A program made the translations under genes and the position numbers. The notes under the pieces were generated by a model that saw nothing but the letters and a program-made list of their open reading frames with translations, searched no databases and was not told the origin of the DNA. Below are positions 23,979 to 32,508 of a stretch of 64,000 bases of DNA, in pieces; position 1 is the stretch's first letter; each line of letters opens with the position of its first letter. Origin of the DNA: Bacteroidota bacterium (lineage in GTDB: Bacteria; Bacteroidota; Bacteroidia; Chitinophagales; Chitinophagaceae); NCBI GenBank assembly GCA_029555415.1, contig JAKPSI010000064.1:1-64000 (forward strand), in the 5' to 3' direction.

Positions 23979-25424
23979 TCAGGCAATAGCGCCCAGGACC
24001 ATGCCCTTGATGGCATCGATGGGGATCCTTTCCTGGAGCATGCTGTCGCGGTGACGCACCGTGACCGTATTATCTTCCTTGGTCTGATGATCGACCGTAA
24101 TGCAGAACGGCGTACCGATCGCATCCATCCGGCGGTAGCGTTTACCGATCGCGTCCTTCTCTTCATAGAAGCAGCGGAATGACTTTTTACAATCATCCAT
24201 GATCCCCCGTGCGATCTCCGGCAGACCATCTTTTTTCGTCAGCGGGAACACCGCCATTTTGATGGGGGCCAGTTTGGCGGGGAATTTCAGGACCACGCGA
24301 CTGTCAGGTTTCTCCGGCGTACTCAGGTCTTCTTCGGTGTACGCGTTGCTCATGATGAGCAGGAACATCCGGTCCAGACCGATCGATGTTTCGATCACAT
24401 ACGGAATATAATTCTGGTTGATCTCTGTATCGAAGTACTGTTGTTTCTTCTTACTGAATTCCTGGTGGTTCTTCAGGTCGAAGTCGGTACGTGAGTGGAT
24501 CCCTTCCACTTCCTTGAAACCTATGGGGAATTCGAATTCGATATCGCAGGCCGCATCGGCGTAGTGCGCCAGTTTGATGTGGTCATGGAAACGGTACTTA
24601 TCGGCCGGCAAACCCAGGCTGAGATGCCATTTCAGGCGTTCGGCCTTCCAGTATTCATACCATTCTTTCTGTGTGCCGGGGCGGATGAAGAACTGCATTT
24701 CCATCTGTTCGAATTCCCGCATGCGGAAAATGAATTGTCTGGCGACGATCTCATTCCGGAACGCTTTACCGATCTGCGCGATACCGAACGGAATTTTCAT
24801 GCGGCCCGTCTTCTGCACATTCAGGAAGTTCACGAAAATACCCTGCGCGGTTTCGGGGCGCAGGTACACTTTATTGTCTTCACCCTCACCGGACACGGAT
24901 CCGAATTCGGTGGAGAACATGAGATTGAACTGACGCACATCGGTCCAGTTACAGGTACCGCTGACAGCGCATTTCATCTTGTTATCGTCGATGAGTTGTT
25001 TGAGTCCCGCGAAATCATCCTTGGCCAGCAACGCGTCCATGGATGCGAGCACAGCATCCGCTTTCGCAGCATCACCCGCGTTGCGGACATCTTCCGCAAA
25101 ACCTTCGATCAGGTGATCGACACGGTAGCGTTTCTTGCTGTCCTTGTTATCGATCATCGGATCGTTGAAATTATCCACGTGACCGCTGGCCTTCCAGGTG
25201 GTCGGGTGCATGAAGATCGCGGCGTCGATACCTACGATATTATCGTGGAACTGGGTCATGCTGTTCCACCAGTAATCTTTGATATTCTTCTTGAGTTCGG
25301 AGCCCATCTGGCCATAGTCGTACACGGCCTGGAGACCATCATAGATCTCGCTGCTGGGGAAAATGAAGCCATACTCCTTACAATGGGAGATGATAGCCTG
25401 GAATTTATTGCTGTCGGTTGCCAT
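23979..25424 (-). CDS. glyS: glycyl-tRNA synthetase, homodimeric class II type
   Basis: The 481-residue enzyme attaches glycine to tRNA-Gly. It has the class II motifs of the alpha2 type. N-terminal FQAIISHCKEYGFIFPSSEI leads in, and YLRPETAQGIFVNFLNVQ is followed by motif 2 (GKAFRNEIVARQFIFRMREF). Motif 3 includes VIETSIGLDRMFLLIMSN. The C-terminal anticodon-binding domain starts near LAPIKMAVFPL. The start at 25424 (MATDSNKF) is chosen because upstream codons read into the promoter region of the divergent YHS gene. It is transcribed away from that gene. Confidence 0.96.
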   Translation of the reverse strand: MATDSNKFQAIISHCKEYGFIFPSSEIYDGLQAVYDYGQMGSELKKNIKDYWWNSMTQFHDNIVGIDAAIFMHPTTWKASGHVDNFNDPMIDNKDSKKRYRVDHLIEGFAEDVRNAGDAAKADAVLASMDALLAKDDFAGLKQLIDDNKMKCAVSGTCNWTDVRQFNLMFSTEFGSVSGEGEDNKVYLRPETAQGIFVNFLNVQKTGRMKIPFGIAQIGKAFRNEIVARQFIFRMREFEQMEMQFFIRPGTQKEWYEYWKAERLKWHLSLGLPADKYRFHDHIKLAHYADAACDIEFEFPIGFKEVEGIHSRTDFDLKNHQEFSKKKQQYFDTEINQNYIPYVIETSIGLDRMFLLIMSNAYTEEDLSTPEKPDSRVVLKFPAKLAPIKMAVFPLTKKDGLPEIARGIMDDCKKSFRCFYEEKDAIGKRYRRMDAIGTPFCITVDHQTKEDNTVTVRHRDSMLQERIPIDAIKGMVLGAIA

Positions 25425-25500
25425 AGGGCGCAAAAATAAGCTCAAAACCTGACTTTCCGGCCTTGTGGCACGGATCATGCGGCGTATTGATGGCGTTCCC

Positions 25501-25508
25501 TACATTTG
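25501..25508 (+). promoter_or_regulatory. promoter -7 box for the YHS gene
   Basis: TACATTTG matches the TAnnTTTG element and lies 21 bp before the ATG at 25530. No good -33 TTTG is seen at the expected distance. Confidence 0.35.
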
Positions 25509-25529
25509 TAACTACTAAAAACTCCGAAG

Positions 25530-25805
25530 ATGAAGATCGCATTAGCATTTATAGCCATTCCCGCCAGCCTGCTGCTGGCCACTCAGTTCAACGCTTCCGG
25601 CACCAAAGCCGTTGCAACGGAAAGCCGTTATGCATCTGTGGATACGATGCGCAAGGACCCCGTTTGTGGTATGAGCGTGGATGATGCGAAAGTGGATACT
25701 GTTCATTATAAGAACGGACAGATCTATGGATTCTGCAGCAAGCATTGCAAGGAGTCCTTCGCCGCTAATCCGGAGAAATACACCAAACCCAAACCGAAGA
25801 ACTGA
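25530..25805 (+). CDS. exported YHS-domain protein
   Basis: The 91-residue protein has a signal peptide (to about residue 20) and a YHS domain. The domain runs from about residue 42, KDPVCGMSVDDAK, through YGFCSKHCKESFAANPEKY. The three cysteines (PVCGM, FCSKHC) are the metal-binding positions known from copper- and other metal-handling YHS/TRASH proteins. It probably binds a soft metal in the periplasm. It is followed 30 bp later by a small membrane protein gene. Confidence 0.85.
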   Translation: MKIALAFIAIPASLLLATQFNASGTKAVATESRYASVDTMRKDPVCGMSVDDAKVDTVHYKNGQIYGFCSKHCKESFAANPEKYTKPKPKN

Positions 25806-25835
25806 TCTTCTTTAACAGTTCAATCCATTCCGATC

Positions 25836-26141
25836 ATGGATCTTACCGGTAAAAAAAAGCAGGTACAGGGATTATTGCGCCGTGGTGTGCCTGATGGTGA
25901 GATCCGGGAAAGCCTGCGAAGTGAAGGTTTCAGCGAGGAGGAGATCACCGAGATCTTCAAGCCGAAGCGCTATGATATGCGGGATTATTACCTGATCGCC
26001 AGCATAGCGATCATCCTTTGTGGCGTTTATATGTTACCGGGATTGCTTGGTATTCTCATCATGCTCATTGGCGGACTGATGCTATATGAATACCGGCGTG
26101 AGACCCTTCGGGTGAAACAGGAACAGCAAAGGAATCAGTGA
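25836..26141 (+). CDS. small membrane protein with N-terminal helix bundle
   Basis: The 101-residue protein has a charged N-terminal half that looks like a short helical or UBA/SHOCT-like module (QVQGLLRRGVPDGEIRESL, FSEEEITEIF). One or two membrane helices follow (YYLIASIAIILCGVYMLP, LLGILIMLIGGLMLY) before a basic tail. The function is unknown. Its last 7 bp overlap the 3' end of the convergent MazG-like gene. Confidence 0.7.
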   Translation: MDLTGKKKQVQGLLRRGVPDGEIRESLRSEGFSEEEITEIFKPKRYDMRDYYLIASIAIILCGVYMLPGLLGILIMLIGGLMLYEYRRETLRVKQEQQRNQ

Positions 26142-26473
26142 AGTTTGGGATTATTCTGGTGCCGGTCAGCATCCCTTTTCGTTTTCTTCTCCATATTTTT
26201 TTCAAATGCTTCGGTGAGATTGACACCGGTCTGGTTGGCGAGGCAGATCAGGACCCATAAAACATCCGCCATCTCATCTGCGACTGCATCTTTGGACGCC
26301 GCCTTTTGATCTTCATTCTTATAGGACTGATCCCCGTATTGGCGGGCCATATGCCGGGCCAGCTCCCCTACTTCTTCGGTTAGGATAGCCATGTTCGTGA
26401 GTTCACTGAAGTAGCGGACGCCGATGGTTTTGATCCATTGATCCACATTTTCCTGGGCTTGCTGGAGGGTCAT
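26135..26473 (-). CDS. MazG-like nucleotide pyrophosphohydrolase
   Basis: The 112-residue protein has the all-alpha NTP pyrophosphatase pattern: LTEEVGELARHMAR supplies the E-x-x-E pair and VADEMADVLWVLICLAN the E-x-x-D pair that bind magnesium. It should hydrolyse nucleoside triphosphates to monophosphates and pyrophosphate, probably for nucleotide-pool cleaning. The ATG at 26473 is used; an upstream start would add 12 residues not typical of the family. It ends in a 7-bp overlap with the convergent gene. Confidence 0.88.
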   Translation of the reverse strand: MTLQQAQENVDQWIKTIGVRYFSELTNMAILTEEVGELARHMARQYGDQSYKNEDQKAASKDAVADEMADVLWVLICLANQTGVNLTEAFEKNMEKKTKRDADRHQNNPKLH

Positions 26474-26653
26474 AACAAATATTTTTGCTTCAAAACAGCA
26501 ATATAGCACGATTCTTGCCGTTTACCACTACCCGTCCCCGTCCGGAAACAGGCCCAATGACTGATCCGGAAAAGAATCCTACCCCCTGAAATACGTATAC
26601 CCGCCGGCACATTGCCCGGGAAACCCATTCGCTGAAACTTAATCGTGTTAGCT

Positions 26654-27004
26654 ATGATGCAGACATTCAAATGCCTGATGGCAGCTTTTGCTGTCTTCGT
26701 GATTACCGGTCTACCGGTCGTTGCGCAGTCCGAACCCGGCGCCAACAGCAATTCCATTTCTGTTAAAAAAGATCCCCTTCCTTATAAAGTACTGAACTCC
26801 GGTCGCCAGCTCACTTTCAAAGCCAACCGCAATATCCGTTCCCTGATGATCTGGACCGCCTCGGGCAACAGGGTGCTGGAACAGCAGGATATAAATGAGG
26901 CGAATTACAGTTATACGATACCGACGTCAATTAACGAAAGGATATTTTTTGTGATGATCGTGCTGGATAATGGGAAGGTGTATACCCGGAAAATCGGGAT
27001 ATAA
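26654..27004 (+). CDS. small secreted protein made mostly of a T9SS-type C-terminal domain
   Basis: The 116-residue protein has a signal peptide (to about residue 25, PVVAQ). Residues about 45-116 resemble the C-terminal sorting domain used by the Bacteroidota type IX secretion system. An immunoglobulin-like strand pattern (RQLTFKANRNIRSLMIWTA, SGNRVLEQQDI) ends in the conserved KVYTRKIGI. Normally this domain is the tail of a large surface protein; here there is almost nothing in front of it. Start ATG 26654 or 26657 cannot be separated. The role is unknown. Confidence 0.65.
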   Translation: MMQTFKCLMAAFAVFVITGLPVVAQSEPGANSNSISVKKDPLPYKVLNSGRQLTFKANRNIRSLMIWTASGNRVLEQQDINEANYSYTIPTSINERIFFVMIVLDNGKVYTRKIGI

Positions 27005-27013
27005 GAATTAAAG

Positions 27014-27211
27014 ATTCAAAATTTAAAATTAATACAGGAGCCTATTAGCTCGTTATTATCAGCAAGCATCGATTTGCGTAAGTTCGAACCACAGTCGAGT
27101 TAACTATTCCTTGAAAAATGCTAAAATGAAATACCTCCGCAATAATGACCGTACTTGAAATTCTTACTCTGCTAACAGCACGCTTTAATTTTGAATTTTA
27201 AATTCTAAATT
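27014..27211. repeat. AT-rich inverted-repeat-flanked intergenic stretch
   Basis: ATTCAAAATTTAAAATT at 27014-27030 and AATTTTGAATTTTAAATT from 27187 are roughly inverted copies of a low-complexity sequence that recurs before 53840. Between them lies about 150 bp without a gene. It is probably dispersed intergenic repeat and not a functional site. Confidence 0.3.
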
Positions 27212-27664
27212 CTATTCTTTCGCTTTTGAGTCCACGACTATCGTCACCGGCCCATCATTCAGCAACTCCACTTTCATATCCGCTCCGAACACGCCGGTAG
27301 CAATGGTTTTACCCAGGTCAGCGGTCAGTTGCGCGATCATCTTTTCATACAAAGGAATAGCGATGTCAGGTTTGCTTGCCTTAATATAACTCGGCCGGTT
27401 CCCCTTTTTGGTAGAAGCATGTAAGGTAAACTGGCTGATGAGCAGGATCGCTCCGCCGGTATCTTTCACCGATAAATTCATCACCCCATCTGCATCATCG
27501 AAAATGCGCATGTTCACGATCTTGGCACTCAGCCACTGGATGTCCTCATCCGTATCCGCATCTTCAATACCCAACAGAACGAGCAGTCCATTCTCGATCT
27601 GTCCGTTTATTTTGCCATCGATGGTGACGGAAGCACGGGAAACACGTTGGATGACGGTGCGCAT
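27212..27664 (-). CDS. dtd: D-aminoacyl-tRNA deacylase
   Basis: The 150-residue protein carries both active-site motifs of the DTD family: SQFTLHA near residue 77 and NDGPVTI near the C-terminus, and starts with the standard MRTVIQRVSRASVTI. The enzyme cleaves D-amino acids (and mis-attached glycine) from tRNA by RNA-based catalysis, protecting translation. Glycyl-tRNA synthetase lies about 1.8 kb away and the ribosome-rescue factor ArfB lies 300 bp upstream on the other strand. Confidence 0.96.
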   Translation of the reverse strand: MRTVIQRVSRASVTIDGKINGQIENGLLVLLGIEDADTDEDIQWLSAKIVNMRIFDDADGVMNLSVKDTGGAILLISQFTLHASTKKGNRPSYIKASKPDIAIPLYEKMIAQLTADLGKTIATGVFGADMKVELLNDGPVTIVVDSKAKE

Positions 27665-27692
27665 GGGTTATTAGTTAGAACACGAAAATAGA

Positions 27693-27860
27693 TGAAAAAG
27701 CTACTGGCTGCTAGCTGCTGGCTACTAGCAGATCCTCCTAACCGGAAAAAATTTTTACATAAAAAGCTAACCATCAAAAAATAGCTACTGGCTGTTAGCT
27801 GTTAGTGCATCCTGCAACCCATAAGAATTTTCCACATAACACGCCAACAATCAAACCATC
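27693..27860. repeat. cluster of dispersed low-complexity repeats
   Basis: Two CTGGCT-rich runs (about 27698-27728 and 27781-27808) are separated by an AT-rich segment. AATCAAACCATCAAACCATC follows at about 27849. The same units occur near 17567 and 17643. They fill the gene-free interval 27665-27911. Confidence 0.5.
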
Positions 27861-27911
27861 AAACCATCAAACAATTCATCCCTTTCACCGACCTTCGCAA
27901 AACACGCCCAA

Positions 27912-27968
27912 CTCAAAACCCCCGTCCGACTGGCGTCAGCCGGGCGGGCATAACCCAAAACTCAAAAC
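27912..27968. repeat. REP-like element with palindromic core, copy 1
   Basis: A 37-bp segment (27914-27950) is identical to one at 44107-44143. Its core begins CCCGTCCGACTGGCG and ends CAGCCGGGCGGG, an imperfect palindrome. CAAAACTC-type flanks surround it. The element abuts the TTG start of arfB directly, so the gene leader is made of repeat sequence. Confidence 0.65.
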
Positions 27969-28379
27969 TTGCCTCTCTCTGGTTTTCATAGTGAAATCTC
28001 GTTCCAAACAACAAGAAGCGGCGGCAAAGGCGGCCAGAACGTGAACAAGGTGGAAACGGCCGTGATCGGGACTTTCAGCATTGAGCAGTCCATGGTGCTC
28101 AGTGAGGACGAGAAGAAAACCCTGCTGGAAAAACTCAGCAACCGCCTCACCAAAGAAGGCATGCTGCAGGTCAAGGCCCAGACCCACCGCACCCAACTGG
28201 CCAATAAGGAAGAAGTGATCAAAAAACTGCAGGCCATTCTGCAGGCAGCCCTGCTGAAAAAGAAATCAAGGATAGCAACGAAAAAGTCCAGATCATCGAT
28301 TGAAAAAAGGCTGGAAGGCAAGAAGAAAAAAGCGGATGTCAAATCCGGCCGTGGCCGCCTCCGCCCCGGTGATTATTAA
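27969..28379 (+). CDS. arfB: alternative ribosome-rescue factor, peptidyl-tRNA hydrolase ArfB
   Basis: The 136-residue protein has the release-factor-like domain with the catalytic GGQ in TTRSGGKGGQNVNKVET near residues 14-30. The C-terminal tail is long and basic (KKKSRIATKKSRSSIEKRL and following), entering the mRNA channel in ArfB. It frees ribosomes stalled without a stop codon. No ATG is available: an in-frame TAA lies 18 bp upstream and the only usable start is TTG at 27969, giving a normal family length. The N-terminal residues MPLSGF are not conserved, so the start may have been reshaped when the repeat upstream was inserted. Confidence 0.92.
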   Translation: MPLSGFHSEISFQTTRSGGKGGQNVNKVETAVIGTFSIEQSMVLSEDEKKTLLEKLSNRLTKEGMLQVKAQTHRTQLANKEEVIKKLQAILQAALLKKKSRIATKKSRSSIEKRLEGKKKKADVKSGRGRLRPGDY

Positions 28380-28406
28380 GCTCACACAATTTTTGTAAAT
28401 TAGAAG

Positions 28407-29462
28407 ATGCAGCTACCTGTGCGCAAAAGTTTCCTGACGATCGGGCTGATGGTATGCCTCTGTTCCGCAGCTGTATTGCTGTCGGAATCCTGCCGCAAGA
28501 ACAATCCCAATCAATTGACCTTCCTGCAACCGGAAGTCCCCGCAGGTTTCCCTTCACCCCTCTATGCTTTCCAGGATAACGCGCTGACCGAAGAAGGGTT
28601 TCAACTCGGGCGCCATTTGTTCTATGATGGCCGGTTGTCGGTCGACAATCTCCACCCCTGCAGTTCCTGTCACCAGCAGATCGCTGGTTTCGGAACATAT
28701 GAGCACGACCGCAGTCATGGTGTGCATGATTCCCATACTCTCCGCAACGCACCGGCCTTATTCAATCTGCGCTGGGCGCCATTGTATCACTGGGATGGTG
28801 AATTCAAAACGCTGAAAGAAGAAGCGCAGCAACCGGTGATCGGTCCGATCGAAATGGGCGAAACCTGGGATGGTGTGATCAGCAAGATCGGAAAGGACCC
28901 TTACTATCAGCAGCAATTCCTGAAAGTATTCCGCACGCGTTTCATCCGGCCCGAACATATCTTACAGGCACTCGCGCAATTCACCGGATCACTGATCTCC
29001 GTGAATTCAAAATATGACCGGGTGAAAAAAGGAACTGAACAATTCAGTGTGGCGGAGCAACATGGTTATGATCTGTACAAAACGAACTGCGCTACCTGTC
29101 ACCCCGAACCGTTGTTCACCGATTACAGTTTGCGCAATAATGGTATCCCCGTGGATCCGAATCTGAATGATTTCGGCAAAATGCGGCTGACCGGCAAGAG
29201 CCAGGACTCGCTCCTGTTCCGGGTTCCGAGCCTGCGTAATGTGTATATCTCTTCCAACTACATGCATGATGGACGGTACAACACCCTGGCGCAATGCATC
29301 AATCATTACCGAACAGGTATTCAGCAAAGCGCGACCCTCGATCCCTTACTGAAGAACGGCATCGCGCTTACGAATGCCGAAGCAACGGACCTCGGTCTGT
29401 TCCTGCGCGCACTCACGGATTCCAGCTTTCTGGTGGATCCGCGGTATACAAAACCATTATAG
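28407..29462 (+). CDS. di-haem cytochrome-c peroxidase (CcpA/MauG family) lipoprotein
   Basis: The 351-residue protein has a lipoprotein-type signal (SESC at about residue 29) and two covalent haem sites: CSSCH near residue 90 and CATCH near residue 230. Other family markers are GRHLFYDGRLS, the HTLRNAPALFN stretch, FRVPSLRNV and YMHDGRYNTL. It should reduce hydrogen peroxide in the periplasm with electrons from cytochromes, or act as a MauG-like oxidase. It begins 27 bp after arfB in the same direction. Confidence 0.93.
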   Translation: MQLPVRKSFLTIGLMVCLCSAAVLLSESCRKNNPNQLTFLQPEVPAGFPSPLYAFQDNALTEEGFQLGRHLFYDGRLSVDNLHPCSSCHQQIAGFGTYEHDRSHGVHDSHTLRNAPALFNLRWAPLYHWDGEFKTLKEEAQQPVIGPIEMGETWDGVISKIGKDPYYQQQFLKVFRTRFIRPEHILQALAQFTGSLISVNSKYDRVKKGTEQFSVAEQHGYDLYKTNCATCHPEPLFTDYSLRNNGIPVDPNLNDFGKMRLTGKSQDSLLFRVPSLRNVYISSNYMHDGRYNTLAQCINHYRTGIQQSATLDPLLKNGIALTNAEATDLGLFLRALTDSSFLVDPRYTKPL

Positions 29463-29468
29463 GAGGAA

Positions 29469-30119
29469 TTACATGGAGCCCATGCGTTTCAGCTTCAGGC
29501 TTTCCAGGACCTGACGTTGATTCTCGATGTCCTTCGTCGTCATATCCTGATCCTTCTCATTCTTCCTGATCTTCTCTTCCAGATCGGCCTTGTCTTTCTG
29601 CAGTTCAGATAATTTCTTTTCTGCTTTGGATACTACATCCTGTTGCGCCTGGATCTGTAATTCAAGATCAGCGGCCACTACATCGGGGGTCAGACGGGCC
29701 AGGAAATTACGGGCTGCCTGCATATCGGCGGCGTCGAAGGTGGTCATAGCATTGGTGTTCTCATCCTTCATGATCACGAAATAAAGAATGGAACCATCTT
29801 TATCCTTCTTGCCTTTCTTATCGATATAGATCAGGTAATCCATGCGGTTACTGCTGATATCACTGAGCAGGGCGCTCTTGTACACTTTGAAACCTTTATC
29901 GCGGTTGAACAAGCCTTTTTCTTCCTTCGCTTTGTAACCCAACTGTTCCATACGCTTCACCACGGCATTTTCGGTAGCCTGCTGTACATAAGGAAATTCG
30001 ATCACGAAAGCATCCTGCTTCTTCTTATTGTATTCGATCTTGCCTTCATAAGCCTGCGCGCTGACGGCCAGTGAAAACAATAAGGCAACTGCTAAAAAAG
30101 GGTAAATGATCCGGTTCAT
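29469..30119 (-). CDS. secreted protein with C-terminal coiled coil, function unknown
   Basis: The 216-residue protein has a signal peptide (to about residue 23, SAQA). An alpha-plus-beta domain follows (VIEFPYVQQATENAVVKRM, MDYLIYIDKKGKK, LYFVIMKDEN). A long coiled coil (about residues 140-210) is rich in Lys, Glu and Gln, including QQDVVSKAEKKLSELQKDKA. No named family is recognised. An alternative ATG at 30137 would add six residues. It converges on the peroxidase gene, with six bases between the stops. Confidence 0.75.
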   Translation of the reverse strand: MNRIIYPFLAVALLFSLAVSAQAYEGKIEYNKKKQDAFVIEFPYVQQATENAVVKRMEQLGYKAKEEKGLFNRDKGFKVYKSALLSDISSNRMDYLIYIDKKGKKDKDGSILYFVIMKDENTNAMTTFDAADMQAARNFLARLTPDVVAADLELQIQAQQDVVSKAEKKLSELQKDKADLEEKIRKNEKDQDMTTKDIENQRQVLESLKLKRMGSM

Positions 30120-30248
30120 ATGCTGAAATTTGTTCATAAAGATACGGCAAAGGCAAAAAGCGTTGCAAACACGTTAAAGAAAAGAGGTTCCGGACCTGTT
30201 TTCGTATTTCCGGATGGCAACAATTACATTTGTCCTTAAATCATTTCC

Positions 30249-31751
30249 TTGAGCAGCATTACAAAACTGGCCGGTCAGACCATGTGGTATGGAGCAAGCT
30301 CCATCGCGGCCCGTTTTCTCAATTATCTGCTCACCCCCTACCTCACCGCCCAGCTTTCCGGGCCGGCTTACGGGGAAATGACCATCGTCTATTCAGCCAT
30401 TCCCTTCCTCAACGTCATTTTCACGTACGGACTTGAAACGGCCTATTTCCGGTATGTGCAGAAGAAGGAGCATGAGGAGGACGTCTACAATACCGCTACC
30501 GTTTCGCTGGTGATCAGCACCTTCGTCCTGACCGGACTGATGCTGATCCTCCGTCAACCGATGGCCGATCTGCTGCGCATAGAAAAACATCCGGAATACA
30601 TCACCTGGAGCGCGTTCATCATCGCATTCGACAGTTTATCTGCACTGGCATTCGCAAGACTGCGTTTCGAGAACCGTCCCCGGAAATTCGCCTTCATCCG
30701 TGTGGCGGGCATCCTGGTCAATATCGCGATCACCGTTTATTTCCTTTCGTTCTGCCCCTGGCTGGCGAAGAACCATCCGGATAGTTTCCTGCTGAAATTC
30801 TACAATGAAGATATCGGCATGGGCTATGTGCTGATCGCGAATCTGGTGCAGTCCATCGCGACTTTCATTTTCCTGCGCAAGGAATTCCTGTCCTTCAAAT
30901 GGAAATTCAATAAAGCATTATGGAAGGAGATCATGATCTATTCCATGCCGCTGATCATCGCCGGCTTCGGTGGTATGATCAATGAAACCTTCGACCGGAT
31001 CATGCTGGCCTGGTGGTCGAATGCACCGACTGAAGATGCAGTAAAAATTCAGGTGGGCACATACGGCGCCTGTTATAAACTGGCCATCCTCATCACGTTG
31101 TTCATCCAGGCCTTCCGCATGGGCGCGGAACCTTTCTTCTTCAAATCCGCACAGGGCGATAACCCGCAAAAGGTCTATGCACGCGTCATGAAATTCTTTG
31201 TCATCACTGTTTGTGTGATGTTCCTGGTGGTAGCACTGTACATCGATACCTGGAAACATTTCATTCAGAAAAAAGTATACTGGGAAGGGCTGGGTGTCGT
31301 ACCCATCCTGCTTTTCGCGAATATCTTCCTCGGCATTTATTACAACCTGTCGATCTGGTACAAGGTCACCAACAAGACCATGGCCGGGGCCTGGATCACA
31401 CTCGCCGGCGCGGCGATCACACTCGTCATCAATTATCTTTTCATTCCGCGTTTCGGGTATATGGCTTGTGCATGGGCCACGTTCGCGTGTTACGGAACGA
31501 TGATGGTGATCTCCTTTAAATGGGGACAAGCACAATACCGCGTGCCGTACGCGTGGAAGAAATTAGTGGCTTACATGGTGATCGTGGTGCTGCTGTATTT
31601 CATAGATCAGCTGTTCCTGAAAGCGGGACTGAATATCTGGATCAACCGCGGCTTCGCCACGATGCTGACACTGGCCTTCATCATCTTCGTCCTGAATATT
31701 GAAAGAAAAGAATTCAGCAAACTGCCGGTGGTCGGCAGGTTCCTCGCCTGA
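30249..31751 (+). CDS. polysaccharide/lipid-linked oligosaccharide flippase (MOP superfamily)
   Basis: The 500-residue protein has about twelve to fourteen membrane segments and the pattern of Wzx/MurJ-type flippases. The N-terminal LAGQTMWYGASSIAARFLNY, the VYSAIPFLNVIFTYGLETAY stretch and the amphipathic ETFDRIMLAWW helix are typical. It should move lipid-linked saccharides across the inner membrane, but no glycosyltransferase genes surround it, so the substrate is unknown. The only fitting start is TTG at 30249. It lies head-to-head with the gene at 30119. Confidence 0.88.
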   Translation: MSSITKLAGQTMWYGASSIAARFLNYLLTPYLTAQLSGPAYGEMTIVYSAIPFLNVIFTYGLETAYFRYVQKKEHEEDVYNTATVSLVISTFVLTGLMLILRQPMADLLRIEKHPEYITWSAFIIAFDSLSALAFARLRFENRPRKFAFIRVAGILVNIAITVYFLSFCPWLAKNHPDSFLLKFYNEDIGMGYVLIANLVQSIATFIFLRKEFLSFKWKFNKALWKEIMIYSMPLIIAGFGGMINETFDRIMLAWWSNAPTEDAVKIQVGTYGACYKLAILITLFIQAFRMGAEPFFFKSAQGDNPQKVYARVMKFFVITVCVMFLVVALYIDTWKHFIQKKVYWEGLGVVPILLFANIFLGIYYNLSIWYKVTNKTMAGAWITLAGAAITLVINYLFIPRFGYMACAWATFACYGTMMVISFKWGQAQYRVPYAWKKLVAYMVIVVLLYFIDQLFLKAGLNIWINRGFATMLTLAFIIFVLNIERKEFSKLPVVGRFLA

Positions 31752-32396
31752 TCATTCACCAGCCACATAAGGATTGTTAGCCTTCTCGAAACCGATGGTG
31801 GTAGCGGGACCATGACCGGAATATACTTTCGTCGCGTCCGGTAACGGATAAAGCTGTGTGCGGATACTCTGTTCCAGCGTATTGAAATCTCCTCCGGGCA
31901 GGTCGGTCCGCCCAACGCTTCCCCTGAAAAGGACATCTCCGCTGACGAGGAAACCATCAGCCGAACTGTAAAAACTGACGCTGCCGGGAGAATGGCCGGG
32001 TGTAAAACGGACCTCCAGTTCATCTTCCCCCAGACGGATGTTTTTTCCGGGTTCGAGGTAAACCAGGGGACCATTATAATTGTCAAAAGGCAGTTGCCAT
32101 CTTTCACCGGAAATAGGGGCAAAATCGAGTACCTGCTTTTCGAGGGGGTGCAGGTGCAGGTCCAGTCCCCAGGTATCGTGGACGAATTGGTTGCCGAAAA
32201 CATGGTCGAGGTGGCAGTGGGTATTCAGCAGCAGCAGTGGTTTCAGGCCATTTTCAACGACAAAAGCCTGCAATTTGGCTTTTTCTTCGGGGAAATAACA
32301 ACCCGGGTCGATAATGCAGCACTGTTTCAGCCCGTTATAGAGGATGTAGGTATTCTCCTGCACCGGGTTGAAAGTAAAAGGGACAACGGTCAACAT
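31752..32396 (-). CDS. MBL-fold hydrolase, glyoxalase II-like
   Basis: The 214-residue cytoplasmic protein has the metallo-beta-lactamase-fold motif THCHLDH (about residues 59-65), TPGHSPGSVSFY with the next zinc His, SGDVLFRGSVGRTD with the bridging Asp, and YSGHGP with the last His. The pattern matches glyoxalase II-related thioesterases. It starts just after a convergent flippase stop (no gap) and is divergent from the gene at 32509. Confidence 0.9.
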   Translation of the reverse strand: MLTVVPFTFNPVQENTYILYNGLKQCCIIDPGCYFPEEKAKLQAFVVENGLKPLLLLNTHCHLDHVFGNQFVHDTWGLDLHLHPLEKQVLDFAPISGERWQLPFDNYNGPLVYLEPGKNIRLGEDELEVRFTPGHSPGSVSFYSSADGFLVSGDVLFRGSVGRTDLPGGDFNTLEQSIRTQLYPLPDATKVYSGHGPATTIGFEKANNPYVAGE

Positions 32397-32508
32397 GACT
32401 GGATTTTTGTACTTTTAATACCGGACATTGCCCGGAAAAGAATAAAGATAAACAAACCGCAAAAGCGGGCGTGACAGATTATTGCTGTGCGTCCGGAAAA
32501 AAGATTCT

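Noticed and set aside
24495-25439. A 314-codon open frame opposite glyS
   Set aside because: It is antisense to a conserved synthetase and starts and ends without relation to any signal; the length comes from biased codon use.
27969-27990. Frameshift or truncation of arfB
   Set aside because: The frame is open over the whole family length including GGQ and the basic tail; only the start codon is unusual.
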